Origin: Serratia marcescens subsp. marcescens ATCC 13880
GTDB taxonomy: Bacteria > Pseudomonadota > Gammaproteobacteria > Enterobacterales > Enterobacteriaceae
Length of the DNA: 64,000 nt
Reading direction: 5' to 3'
Assembly (NCBI RefSeq): GCF_017299535.1
Contig: NZ_CP071238.1
Location: forward strand, 3,162,001 to 3,226,000
Shown here: one piece after another, positions 16,777-24,921 of the stretch
How the letters are laid out: every line of letters begins with the position of its first letter
Numbering within the stretch: the stretch's first letter is position 1
Notes under the pieces: generated by a model
Told to the model about the DNA's origin: nothing
The model's database searches: none
Seen by the model: only the letters and a program-made list of their open reading frames with translations
Translations under genes and position numbers: made by a program

Positions 16777-17619
16777 ATGAACAAGCACCTACTCCTCGCA
16801 GAAACCGACGATATCAAACAGGAATGCCTGTCGCGCCACGCGGTCTGGCAGCGCAACGATCTGGCACAGGCGCATCAGGATTGGCTGGCGGAAGAAGTGC
16901 CGGTCGCCCTGGTGTACAACGGCATTTCCCACGTGGTGATGATGGCGACGCCGAAAGATCTGGCGGCCTTCGCCATCGGTTTTTCGCTGTCCGAAGGCAT
17001 CATCGCCTCCCCCGACGACATCTACGACATCCGCCAGCAACCGGCCTGCAACGGCATTGAAGTGCATGTGGAACTCTCGAGCCGCCGCTTTATGCAGCTG
17101 AAAGAGAAGCGCCGCAGCCTGGCCGGCCGCACCGGCTGCGGCGTCTGCGGGGTGGAACAGCTGCAGGAGGTTGCTCAGCCCATCGCGCCGCTGCCTTTCA
17201 CGCAACGTTTCGATTTGGCGCTGCTCGACCGGGCGTTGGCGCAGCTGCAGGACGTGCAAACGGTGGGGAAACTGACCGGCTGCACCCACGCGGCGGCCTG
17301 GATCCAGCCGGACGGCGCGCTCAGCGGCGGATGTGAAGACGTCGGCCGCCACGTGGCGCTCGACAAGCTGCTGGGCTACCGCAGCCAACAGGCGTGGCTG
17401 CAGGGTGCGGCGCTCGTGTCGAGCCGCGCCAGCTATGAAATGGTGCAAAAATCCGCCATGTGCGGCGTCGAGATCCTGTTCGCCGTTTCCGCCGCCACCC
17501 GCCTGGCGGTGGAGGTGGCCGAGCGCAGCAACCTGACGCTGGTGGGCTTCAGCAAGCCGGGGCGCGCCACCGTCTATACGCACCCGCAGCGGCTCTGGCA
17601 ATCGACAACGGCGGCCTAA
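16777..17619 (+). CDS. fdhD: Formate dehydrogenase accessory sulfurtransferase FdhD
   Basis: FdhD passes sulfur from the cysteine desulfurase IscS to the molybdenum cofactor of formate dehydrogenases, which are inactive without it. The 280-residue protein has the CxxC pair at Cys121 and Cys124 (TGCGVCG), the same positions as in E. coli. It also has a conserved VGRH motif and the C-terminal [22 protein letters not shown] element at 16706-16711 is a likely -10 box. No fdo or fdn structural genes are adjacent, so it stands alone, as fdhD often does. Confidence 0.96.
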   Translation: MNKHLLLAETDDIKQECLSRHAVWQRNDLAQAHQDWLAEEVPVALVYNGISHVVMMATPKDLAAFAIGFSLSEGIIASPDDIYDIRQQPACNGIEVHVELSSRRFMQLKEKRRSLAGRTGCGVCGVEQLQEVAQPIAPLPFTQRFDLALLDRALAQLQDVQTVGKLTGCTHAAAWIQPDGALSGGCEDVGRHVALDKLLGYRSQQAWLQGAALVSSRASYEMVQKSAMCGVEILFAVSAATRLAVEVAERSNLTLVGFSKPGRATVYTHPQRLWQSTTAA

Positions 17620-17678
17620 CGCCGCCGGAGTAAGAATCGACTATTCTCAATAGCAGGACACCAGGAAGCATCCACGTC

Positions 17679-18596
17679 ATGATAATTCGCCCGCACCAGA
17701 ACTGGTTTTTTCGCCTGTTCGCCTGGCACGGTTCCGTGCTGTCAAAGATCACCTTTCGTCTGTCGCTGAACGTGCTGATGTCGATAGTGGCGGTGATCAG
17801 CTACCAATGGTACGAACAGCTCGGCGTGCATTTAACCATCGCGCCGTTCAGCCTGCTGGGCATCGCCATCGCGATTTTTCTCGGCTTTCGCAATAATGCC
17901 GGCTACAGCCGCTTTGTCGAAGCGCGCAACCTGTGGGGCTCGTTGCTGATTACCGAGCGATCCCTGCTGCGACAGATCAAAAGCCTGCTGCCGGACGAAC
18001 CGGCGGTGCAGCAAAAGGTCGCCAAGCTGCTGATCGCCTTCAGCTGGAGCCTGAAGCATCAACTGCGCGCCACCGATCCCACCGCCGATCTGTACCACAA
18101 TCTCAGCAGCAAAGAGCTGGCCGAGGTGATCGCCAGCCCGATGCCGACCAACCGCATCCTGCTGATGCTGGGCCAGGAGATCGGCAAGCTGCGCCGACAG
18201 GGGCTGCTGAGCGACATCACTTTCGAGCTGCTCGACAACAAGCTGAGCGAACTGTCCCACGCCCTCGGCGGCTGCGAACGGCTCGCCAGCACGCCGGTGC
18301 CGTTCGCCTATACCCTGATCCTGCAGCGCACCGTTTACCTGTTCTGCAGCCTGTTGCCTTTTGCCCTGGTGACCGACCTGCATTACATGACACCGTTTGT
18401 TTCGGTGTTCATTTCCTATACCTTCTTATCCTGGGACTCACTGGCCGAAGAGCTGGAGGATCCGTTTGGCGTGTCGGCCAACCATCTGCCGTTAAACGCC
18501 ATCTGCAACACCATCGAGCGCAACCTGCTGGAAATGAATGACCAAAGCCCGCTGCCACCGCCGATGAAACCCGACGAGCACTTTAATTTGATCTGA
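17679..18596 (+). CDS. Bestrophin-family channel protein (YneE type)
   Basis: This 305-residue membrane protein belongs to the bacterial bestrophin family (UPF0187, E. coli YneE). The homologue from Klebsiella forms a pentameric cation channel. Features are the N-terminal helix with LSKITFRLSLNVLMSIVAV, the second helix with LGFRNNAGYSRFVEARNLWG (a family hallmark), and later hydrophobic helices followed by LSWDSLAEELEDPFG. It follows fdhD by 59 bases on the same strand and may be cotranscribed with the peroxidase behind it. Ion selectivity in this species is unknown. Confidence 0.9.
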   Translation: MIIRPHQNWFFRLFAWHGSVLSKITFRLSLNVLMSIVAVISYQWYEQLGVHLTIAPFSLLGIAIAIFLGFRNNAGYSRFVEARNLWGSLLITERSLLRQIKSLLPDEPAVQQKVAKLLIAFSWSLKHQLRATDPTADLYHNLSSKELAEVIASPMPTNRILLMLGQEIGKLRRQGLLSDITFELLDNKLSELSHALGGCERLASTPVPFAYTLILQRTVYLFCSLLPFALVTDLHYMTPFVSVFISYTFLSWDSLAEELEDPFGVSANHLPLNAICNTIERNLLEMNDQSPLPPPMKPDEHFNLI

Positions 18597-18630
18597 TCTA
18601 TTTCACCCGAACACACTGGAGCCGAATGCA

Positions 18631-19593
18631 ATGAATGCAAATACCCCCCTGCCGCAAGCCGTATTCACGCCGGTGACGCGCCATGCCATCTTTATCGTCG
18701 CCACCCTGTCGCCCGTTCCCGCCCATCTGGCGGCGGTGCGCGCCTGGTGCGGCGACATCGCCGCCGTGGTGCGTTCGGTCGGCAAACGCGCGCCGGCGGG
18801 CAACCTCACCTGCGTCTGCGGCTTCGGCTCCGAGGCCTGGGATACGCTGTTCGGCGCGCCGCGCCCTCGCCAGCTGCATCCGTTCAGCCCGATCGGCAGC
18901 GGGGAACGCGTCGCCGTCGCCACGCCTGGCGACATCCTGCTGCATATCCGCGCCGATGAAATGGATCTGTGTTTTGAACTGGCCTCTCAGTTGACCGCCA
19001 AGCTCGGCGACGCCGTGACGGTGATCGAGGAGGTGCACGGCTTCCGTTACTTCGATCAGCGCGCCATGATCGGCTTCGTCGACGGCACGGAGAACCCGGA
19101 AGGGCACGAAGCCTTCGACTACACGGTGATCGGCGACGAAGACGCGGCGTTCAGCGGCGGCAGCTATGTGCTGGTGCAGAAATACCTGCACGACATGCAG
19201 GGCTGGAATTCGCTCAGCGTGGAAACGCAGGAGAAGATCATCGGCCGCCATAAGCAGTCCAACATCGAGCTGGATGAAGCGGTCAAACCGTCGTCGTCGC
19301 ACAGTTCGCTGACCACCATCACCGACGAGCAAGGCAACGAGGTGAAAATTCTGCGCGACAACATGCCGTTCGGCCGCCCCGGCCTGCGCGAGTTCGGCAC
19401 CTACTTTATCGGCTATGCGCGCTCCCCGCAGCCGATCGAGCAGATGCTGGAAAACATGTTTATCGGCCGCCCGGCCGGCAACTACGATCGGCTGCTCGAT
19501 TTTAGCCGCGCGGTGACCGGCACCCTGTTCTTCGTGCCTTCCGCCCCGCTGCTGGAAGCGCTGGCCGATCGCAGCGGCGCCGAACTGCACTGA
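18631..19593 (+). CDS. Dye-decolorizing (DyP-type) haem peroxidase, YfeX-like
   Basis: DyP peroxidases use hydrogen peroxide to oxidise dyes, porphyrinogens and other aromatics. The 320-residue protein has the family motif GFVDG at 148-152, with catalytic Asp151, and the probable proximal haem histidine near 224 (SSSHSS). The NMPFGR arginine region also matches. Size and lack of a Tat signal peptide match cytoplasmic YfeX, class P/B. It begins 34 bases after the bestrophin gene. The physiological substrate of YfeX-type enzymes remains debated. Confidence 0.93.
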   Translation: MNANTPLPQAVFTPVTRHAIFIVATLSPVPAHLAAVRAWCGDIAAVVRSVGKRAPAGNLTCVCGFGSEAWDTLFGAPRPRQLHPFSPIGSGERVAVATPGDILLHIRADEMDLCFELASQLTAKLGDAVTVIEEVHGFRYFDQRAMIGFVDGTENPEGHEAFDYTVIGDEDAAFSGGSYVLVQKYLHDMQGWNSLSVETQEKIIGRHKQSNIELDEAVKPSSSHSSLTTITDEQGNEVKILRDNMPFGRPGLREFGTYFIGYARSPQPIEQMLENMFIGRPAGNYDRLLDFSRAVTGTLFFVPSAPLLEALADRSGAELH

Positions 19594-19625
19594 TTGGCCG
19601 AAATGCGGGGCCGCAGCGATCAGCC

Positions 19626-20051
19626 TTAGGTGATCCTGCGGCCCTGCGCGTCGATCACCGGCTCGCCGTCTTCTTTGCTGAAGGCGCCGCGCTGCGGATC
19701 CGGCAGAATCTCCAACACCGCCTCCGACGGACGGCATAGGCGCGTGCCAAGCGGCGTCACCACGATGGGGCGATTGATCAAGATCGGCTGTTGCACCATG
19801 ACGTCGATCAGTTGTTCGTCGCTCCAGGCGCTGTCGTCCAGCTGCAGCTCGGCGTAAGGCTCGACGTTTTTTCGCAACAACGCGCGCGGCGGCATGTTCA
19901 TGTCGGCCAGCAACGCAATCAACCGTTCGCGGCTGGGAGGCGTTTCCAGATACAGAATCACCTCCGGCTCAACGCCGCTGTTGCGGATCAGCGCCAACGT
20001 ATTGCGCGACGTGCCGCAGGCCGGGTTGTGATAGATCTTGATACTGCTCAT
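19626..20051 (-). CDS. arsC: Arsenate reductase (glutaredoxin-dependent) ArsC
   Basis: ArsC reduces arsenate to arsenite so that ArsB can export it. The 141-residue length and the N-terminus MSSIKIYHNPACGTSR, with catalytic Cys12, match the plasmid and chromosomal enterobacterial enzymes, and the conserved arginine region (NRPIVVTPLGTRLCRP) is present. It starts 14 bases after the arsB stop and is the last gene of an arsRBC operon. It is convergent with the DyP gene. Confidence 0.96.
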   Translation of the reverse strand: MSSIKIYHNPACGTSRNTLALIRNSGVEPEVILYLETPPSRERLIALLADMNMPPRALLRKNVEPYAELQLDDSAWSDEQLIDVMVQQPILINRPIVVTPLGTRLCRPSEAVLEILPDPQRGAFSKEDGEPVIDAQGRRIT

Positions 20052-20065
20052 GACGGTTTCTCCGG

Positions 20066-21355
20066 TTAGGATAAAACGGACAGCCGCAGCGCCAGCGCTG
20101 CCAGGGTGACGAACAGAATTGGCAGCGTCATCACCAGTCCTGCGCGGAAATAATAGCCCCAGGTAATGACGATGTTTTTCCTTGCCAACACATGCAGCCA
20201 CAGCAACGTGGCCAGGCTGCCGATCGGGGTGATTTTAGGGCCGAGATCGCTGCCGATGACGTTAGCGTAAATCATCGCCTGCCTGATGACGCCTTCCGCG
20301 CCGCTGCCGTCGATCGACAGCGCCCCCACCAGCACCGTCGGCATGTTATTCATGACGGAAGAGAGAAACGCACTCAGGAAGCCGGTGCCGAGCGTCGCCG
20401 CCCACAGCCCCTGCCGCGCCAGCGCATCCAGCACGCCGGACAGCAGATCGGTCAAGCCGGCATTGCGCAGCCCATAGACCACCAGATACATGCCCAGCGA
20501 GAAAATCACGATCTGCCAGGGCGCCCCGCGCAGCACTTTACCGGTATCGATCGCCCGCCCGCGTTTCGCAACCGCCAGCAGCACCAGCGCGCCGCTGGCG
20601 GCGACCAAACTCACCGGCACGCCGAGCGGTTCCAGGGCGAAAAAGCCAATCAGCAACAGCGCCAATACCGCCCAACCGGCTCGAAACGTCGCGCGATCGC
20701 GAATCGCTTCCCGCGGCGCCGGTAAACGCGTCAGCGCATAGCCCGGCGGAATATCCTTACGGAAGAACAGATGCAACATCACCAGCGTCGCCGCCACGGC
20801 GACGAGGTTGACCGGCACCATCACCGCCGCATACTCCGTAAAGCCCAAGTGAAAGAAATCCGCCGAAACGATATTCACCAGGTTGGACACCACCAGCGGC
20901 AGGCTGGCGGTATCGGCGATAAAGCCCGCCGCCATGACGAAAGCCAGCACCGCAGCAGGGCGAAAACCGAGCGCCGACAGCATGGCGATCACGATCGGCG
21001 TGAGGATTAACGCGGCGCCATCATTGGCGAACAGCGCCGCCACAGCCGCGCCCAACAGGAGCATATAGGTAAACAGCCAGCGCCCCCTGCCGTTGCCCCA
21101 GCGCGCGACGTGCAAAGCGGCCCAGGCGAAAAAGCCGCTTTCATCCAGCAACAGGCTGATGATGATGACGGCGATAAAGGTCGCAGTCGCATTCCAGACT
21201 ATCTGCCATACCACGGGGATGTCGCCGACGTGCACCACGCCGCTCAATAATGCCAATCCCGCCCCGATCGACGCACTCCAGCCAATACCCAGCCCTTTCG
21301 GTTGCCAGATGACCAAGATCAACGTCAGAATAAAGATCGCCCCTGCCACTATCAT
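20066..21355 (-). CDS. arsB: Arsenite efflux transporter ArsB
   Basis: This 429-residue protein has about 12 transmembrane helices and exports arsenite and antimonite in exchange for protons. Family landmarks are the N-terminal [15 protein letters not shown], the [14 protein letters not shown] helix, and the [11 protein letters not shown] segment. The length equals that of E. coli ArsB. There is no arsA, so export is driven by the proton gradient alone. A separate inverted repeat in the 69-base gap after arsR hints at additional control. Confidence 0.97.
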   Translation of the reverse strand: MIVAGAIFILTLILVIWQPKGLGIGWSASIGAGLALLSGVVHVGDIPVVWQIVWNATATFIAVIIISLLLDESGFFAWAALHVARWGNGRGRWLFTYMLLLGAAVAALFANDGAALILTPIVIAMLSALGFRPAAVLAFVMAAGFIADTASLPLVVSNLVNIVSADFFHLGFTEYAAVMVPVNLVAVAATLVMLHLFFRKDIPPGYALTRLPAPREAIRDRATFRAGWAVLALLLIGFFALEPLGVPVSLVAASGALVLLAVAKRGRAIDTGKVLRGAPWQIVIFSLGMYLVVYGLRNAGLTDLLSGVLDALARQGLWAATLGTGFLSAFLSSVMNNMPTVLVGALSIDGSGAEGVIRQAMIYANVIGSDLGPKITPIGSLATLLWLHVLARKNIVITWGYYFRAGLVMTLPILFVTLAALALRLSVLS

Positions 21356-21380
21356 TGCAGCCCTTCCGCCCTTTTAAGTT

Positions 21381-21404
21381 TACATATTCGATTTTTCATA
21401 TGTA
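21381..21404. promoter_or_regulatory. Inverted repeat between arsR and arsB
   Basis: TACATAT-N10-ATATGTA lies in the arsR-arsB gap. Read on the minus strand it resembles ArsR operators (an ATATG-type half-site, an A/T tract, then another ATATG-type half-site). A related TCGAATGTG sequence lies upstream of arsR near 21811. An internal ArsR-controlled promoter is possible. Confidence 0.45.
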
Positions 21405-21424
21405 TTTGCGTAAATTTTTTACCG

Positions 21425-21751
21425 TTACGGACAACCTTTCGCCACGCGTTGCGCTAACTCCGACATCTGTTCTGGCCGGCACTGATAAGCCTGCTCAATA
21501 ATCGCCGCCGCCCAGGCCGGCATATGCGGCGACAGGCGATAATGTATCCATTTTCCATCGCGCCGATCGAGCAGCAGCCCGCTTTCACGCAGCATCGCCA
21601 GATGCCTTGAAATCTTGGGTTGCGGCAGCGCCAGTGCGCCCGACAGCTCGCACACGCACAGTTCACCGGCGTGGCGCAACAGCAGCACCAAGGTCAGGCG
21701 CGTCTCGTCAGACAGGTTTTTAAACAGCTTCAGCGGCGTCAATGACGGCAT
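21425..21751 (-). CDS. arsR: Arsenical resistance repressor ArsR
   Basis: This 108-residue ArsR/SmtB winged-helix repressor releases DNA on binding arsenite. The metalloid site ELCVCEL (Cys32, Cys34) sits at the start of the DNA-binding helix, as in E. coli ArsR. The recognition helix region LPQPKISRHLAMLRESGLL follows. It is the first gene of arsRBC and is divergent from the ybdK-type gene across about 150 bases. Confidence 0.96.
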   Translation of the reverse strand: MPSLTPLKLFKNLSDETRLTLVLLLRHAGELCVCELSGALALPQPKISRHLAMLRESGLLLDRRDGKWIHYRLSPHMPAWAAAIIEQAYQCRPEQMSELAQRVAKGCP

Positions 21752-21902
21752 GTCACACTCCCGTTAACCTTTCTCTTCATCACAGCTCGCTCGTGAAGAT
21801 ACCAGCTTCACATTCGAAAAAACAAATATAAAATGCAAAACGTTGCCCTCCTCACCGAGACATATACTTATCTTTATGCCGTTCTTGCAGGAAGGAGGTA
21901 CC

Positions 21903-23012
21903 ATGCCGCTCACATTCAAACGTTCGGAAAGGCTCTCCATCGGCACCGAAATAGAGTTACAGCTGGTCGATGCCGAGCACTACGATCTTACGGATCGAGC
22001 CGATCGGGTGGTCAGCGCGGTCGGCGACCGCCGGCGCGTCAAGCATGAGCTCACCAAATCGATGGTGGAGCTGAACAGCTCGGTGCACCGCGATCTCGAT
22101 GAGCTGCACACCGAGCTGCGCGCCCTGACCCATACCGTCCGGCGCTGCGCGCAGCGCCTGGGCTGTGACGTCTGCGGCGGTGGCCGCCACCTGAGCAACG
22201 ACTGGCGCAAGCAGGTCATCAGCGACAACGCGCGCTACAGGCAGTTGGCCAGCCGTTTTGGCTATCTCTCCAAGCTGGCCTGCGTGTTCGGCCAACACAT
22301 TCACCTCGGCGTCAACGACGGGGACGAGGCGATGTACCTGTGCCATGCGCTGACGCCCTACTTTCCGCAGCTGATCGCGCTCAGCGCCTCGTCGCCGCTG
22401 TATCAGGGCGTCGACACGCGCTTTGCCAGTTCCCGCTTCAGCGCTCAGAACTCCTTCCCCAACTACGGATGCCTGGAACACATCTACAGCTGGCATGAAT
22501 TCAACGCCTACTACGAACGGTTGAATGCCGCCGGCGTGATTGAAAGCGTCAAGGATATTTACTGGGATGCGCGGCCAAAACCGGAGCTGGGCACGGTGGA
22601 GATCCGCATCTGCGATACGCCGCTGCGCCTCACCCACGCCGTGCTGCTGGTCGGTTACTGCCGCCTGCTGGCCGATTTTCTGTTGCAGCGCCGTTCGCCG
22701 ATCGCGCCGGAATACGATGCCTTCACCAATTACAACAAGATCAACGCCTATCGCAGCGGCTTTGCCGCCGAATACGTCGATCCCGCGACGCTGCGCCGCA
22801 GCAGCCTGACCGCCCACATCCTGCACACTCTCGAAGCGCTGAGCGGTTTTGCCGAGCGACGGGAGGATCGTGCCCTGCTGCAGGCCATCGAGTGCCATGT
22901 CCGCCAGGGCATCAGCGATTCGGAGCATATCCGCCAGATGTTGCACAACGGCCTGCCGCAAGCTCAGGTGATCAAGCGCCTGTGCGATGAGCTGTTGCAG
23001 CCTGCAAGTTAA
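21903..23012 (+). CDS. YbdK-type carboxylate-amine ligase (glutamate-cysteine ligase type 2 fold)
   Basis: YbdK proteins are ATP-dependent carboxylate-amine ligases with weak glutamate-cysteine ligase activity. Their true role is unclear. The 369-residue protein shows the N-terminal SIGTEIELQLVD ATP/metal site, GCDVCGGGRHL, FGQHIHLGV, and the C-terminal GTVEIRICDTPL motif. The start MPLTFKRSE has an excellent ribosome site (GGAAGGAGGT), which argues against the upstream in-frame ATG codons. It is divergent from arsR, with no obvious functional link. Confidence 0.9.
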   Translation: MPLTFKRSERLSIGTEIELQLVDAEHYDLTDRADRVVSAVGDRRRVKHELTKSMVELNSSVHRDLDELHTELRALTHTVRRCAQRLGCDVCGGGRHLSNDWRKQVISDNARYRQLASRFGYLSKLACVFGQHIHLGVNDGDEAMYLCHALTPYFPQLIALSASSPLYQGVDTRFASSRFSAQNSFPNYGCLEHIYSWHEFNAYYERLNAAGVIESVKDIYWDARPKPELGTVEIRICDTPLRLTHAVLLVGYCRLLADFLLQRRSPIAPEYDAFTNYNKINAYRSGFAAEYVDPATLRRSSLTAHILHTLEALSGFAERREDRALLQAIECHVRQGISDSEHIRQMLHNGLPQAQVIKRLCDELLQPAS

Positions 23013-23107
23013 GTTTCGGCTATCGATTCCATACGCCAAAGCCGCTGTTCATTATGTGCTCTTTCGCTACAATCGTGAGCACTGACATTCACCGTATCGA
23101 GGACACC

Positions 23108-23287
23108 ATGTACAACTTCTCCCGCTATCAGGCAAAAGAACTGGCGCTGGCTTACATGAGCGGCAAAAAACACGATCTGTCGCCGCAGGAATTTTTGCAG
23201 CAGCTGAAAAGCAGCGAGCGATCGTTTGAGCATCTGCTGAAACACGGCAGCGAAATGCCGCGTGACGTGCTGGTTAAAAGCTTCTGA
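23108..23287 (+). CDS. Small conserved-looking cytoplasmic protein (59 residues)
   Basis: This short basic protein has no membrane segment or signal peptide. It begins MYNFSRYQAKELALAY and contains a helix-rich centre ending MPRDVLVKSF. GAGGAC stands 5-10 bases before the ATG, and third-position GC bias supports coding. I do not recognise a family. It lies between the YbdK-type gene and the SatD operator array, as a single gene. Confidence 0.65.
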   Translation: MYNFSRYQAKELALAYMSGKKHDLSPQEFLQQLKSSERSFEHLLKHGSEMPRDVLVKSF

Positions 23288-23388
23288 ACAGCCGGTTGCC
23301 GGCCATTTTCCCTCTACGCCGCCGGTGGCGAGCCTGACAGGCCCGCGCATTCCCGGCCGTTCATTCCCCGTTCCTCATCCTGCCTCGT

Positions 23389-23464
23389 TTCGTCCCCATA
23401 GGCGAAAACCCCGTAAATTCGTACCCAGAGGCGAATTATTGACATATTCGTATTCAGGTGCGAA
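23389..23464. promoter_or_regulatory. Three 18-bp palindromic operators repeated every 29 bp before satD
   Basis: Sites at 23389-23406, 23418-23435 and 23447-23464 share TTCGT-N8-GCGAA, with the middle close to nCCCAnAG. The starts are exactly 29 bases apart. A TTGACA box (23439-23444) sits between sites two and three, so a protein bound at these sites would sit on the satD promoter. No regulator gene for it lies next to the pair. Confidence 0.7.
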
Positions 23465-23488
23465 TTTATAGTTATCTCTCCACAAACA

Positions 23489-24097
23489 ATGGAACGCGCC
23501 ATGCCGACGCCAATCAGCGTAATCAGCGGCGATCTGGTGGATTCCCGCCGATCAGACACCGTCAACTACCTCGATGGGCTGCATAACCTGCTCGATCGAC
23601 TGCGGCGTGACGGGCGGCTGCATCAGGTGGAAATCTTTCGCGGCGATGCCTTCCAGGCGCAGGCCGCCCCGGAGGACGGGCTGTTGCTGGCGGTGTACAT
23701 TCGCCTCGCGCTGCGAGCGATGGGCGCCGCGCACTGGGATGCGCGCATCGCCGTCGGGCTGGGCAGCCAACGGCCCGACGCCGCCGGTTACGGCAGCGCC
23801 TTTATCAACTCCGGCAGCGCGCTGGACGCCATGGCAAAAAATTGCCGGCTGGCTCTGAAAACCGACAACGATCGGACAAACGCCATTGTCAGCGATCTGC
23901 TGCCGATGTTAGATCATGTGATTGGCCGTCTGTCACAGGCCGAAGCGCGCATCGTTCAGGCGAGAATGTTCGCCGACAGCGGCGCCGCCGTGGCGGACCA
24001 GCTGCAAAAAGCCGCCTCCACGGTCTCCGCCGCGCTGAAACGCGCGGCCTACGAGGAAATCATGCGGTTTATTCACGCCATTAACAGGATCGTCTGA
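23489..24097 (+). CDS. SatD-family protein
   Basis: SatD-family proteins (named after an acid-tolerance operon of Streptococcus mutans) have no settled biochemical role. The N-terminal VISGDLVDSRR motif and GDAFQ are characteristic, as is the arrangement directly before a DUF3307 membrane protein. The C-terminal third (LSQAEARIV...STVSAALKRAAYEEI) resembles a sigma-factor-like or LuxR-type helix-turn-helix, so DNA or RNA contact is possible. The start at 23489 or 23501 cannot be decided; neither has a strong ribosome site. It is followed two bases later by the DUF3307 gene. Confidence 0.8.
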   Translation: MERAMPTPISVISGDLVDSRRSDTVNYLDGLHNLLDRLRRDGRLHQVEIFRGDAFQAQAAPEDGLLLAVYIRLALRAMGAAHWDARIAVGLGSQRPDAAGYGSAFINSGSALDAMAKNCRLALKTDNDRTNAIVSDLLPMLDHVIGRLSQAEARIVQARMFADSGAAVADQLQKAASTVSAALKRAAYEEIMRFIHAINRIV

Positions 24098-24099
24098 CC

Positions 24100-24873
24100 A
24101 TGGATCTGACCTATGCGCCTTTGCTGGCCTGGCTGTTGCTCGTCCATCTGCTGGCGGATTTTCCGCTGCAGCCGCTGAGTTGGGTGGAAGATAAAATTCG
24201 GCATCGCGCGCGTTCGCGTTTTCTGGTGTTGCACGCGTTGCTGCACGGGGTGCTGGCCGCCTGGGCGGTGGCCGGTTTCGGCCTGCTGCATGGCGGGCTT
24301 TCTTCACTGCAGGTGCTGGCCAGCCTGCTGGTCATCGCCGTCAGCCACTACCTGATCGATTTGCTGAAAGTCACCGCGATGAACCGCCTGAGCCCGGCCC
24401 GCAGTTTCCTGCTCGATCAGGGATTGCATCTGGCGGTGATCGCCTTGCTGTGGCTGGGGCTAACGCCGAACGCCGGTGAACTGCTCGCCGCGCTGGGGCG
24501 GCAGCTGGGGCGTTGGCAAACCGGGCTGGTGCTGGTGGCCTACAGCCTGATTTATCTGCCGATGAGCCTGCTGATCGGGCAACTGCTGGCGCACTGGACG
24601 CCGCAAATGCCGCCTTCGGCCAAGGCCGACAACGACTCGCTGCTGCGCGCGGGCAAACAGATTGGTTATCTGGAGAGAACGCTGATCCTGACCTTTGTGC
24701 TGCTGGGGCAAATCCCGGCGATCGGCTTTTTGCTGGCGGCCAAATCTATCTTCCGTTTCGGCGATCTGCGCCAGAGCGACGATAAGATGCGTACCGAGTA
24801 TGTGCTGCTCGGTACGTTGTTTTCCTTCACGCTGACCATCATGCTCGGCCTGCTGGTCAACAAACTGCTGTAG
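24100..24873 (+). CDS. DUF3307 integral membrane protein, partner of SatD
   Basis: This 257-residue inner-membrane protein has about six or seven hydrophobic segments. The N-terminal half has the DUF3307 signature: LLLVHLLADFPLQP in the first helix, HALLHGVL in the second, and HYLIDLLK in the third. Conserved His and Asp residues within the helices suggest a metal or proton site. It begins two bases after satD, so the two genes are translated together. SatD-DUF3307 pairs recur in many bacteria, but the function is unknown. Confidence 0.85.
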   Translation: MDLTYAPLLAWLLLVHLLADFPLQPLSWVEDKIRHRARSRFLVLHALLHGVLAAWAVAGFGLLHGGLSSLQVLASLLVIAVSHYLIDLLKVTAMNRLSPARSFLLDQGLHLAVIALLWLGLTPNAGELLAALGRQLGRWQTGLVLVAYSLIYLPMSLLIGQLLAHWTPQMPPSAKADNDSLLRAGKQIGYLERTLILTFVLLGQIPAIGFLLAAKSIFRFGDLRQSDDKMRTEYVLLGTLFSFTLTIMLGLLVNKLL

Positions 24874-24876
24874 CGG

Positions 24877-24904
24877 TGCAGGGGCGAAGAATTTCGCCCC
24901 TGCA
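24877..24904. terminator. Hairpin between the convergent DUF3307 and mgtB genes
   Basis: A perfect 12-bp stem (TGCAGGGGCGAA / TTCGCCCCTGCA) with a 4-base loop separates two convergent genes. A T run is absent, but its strength and place suggest termination in both directions. Confidence 0.65.
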
Positions 24905-24921
24905 GCGAACGCCGAGGCGGC

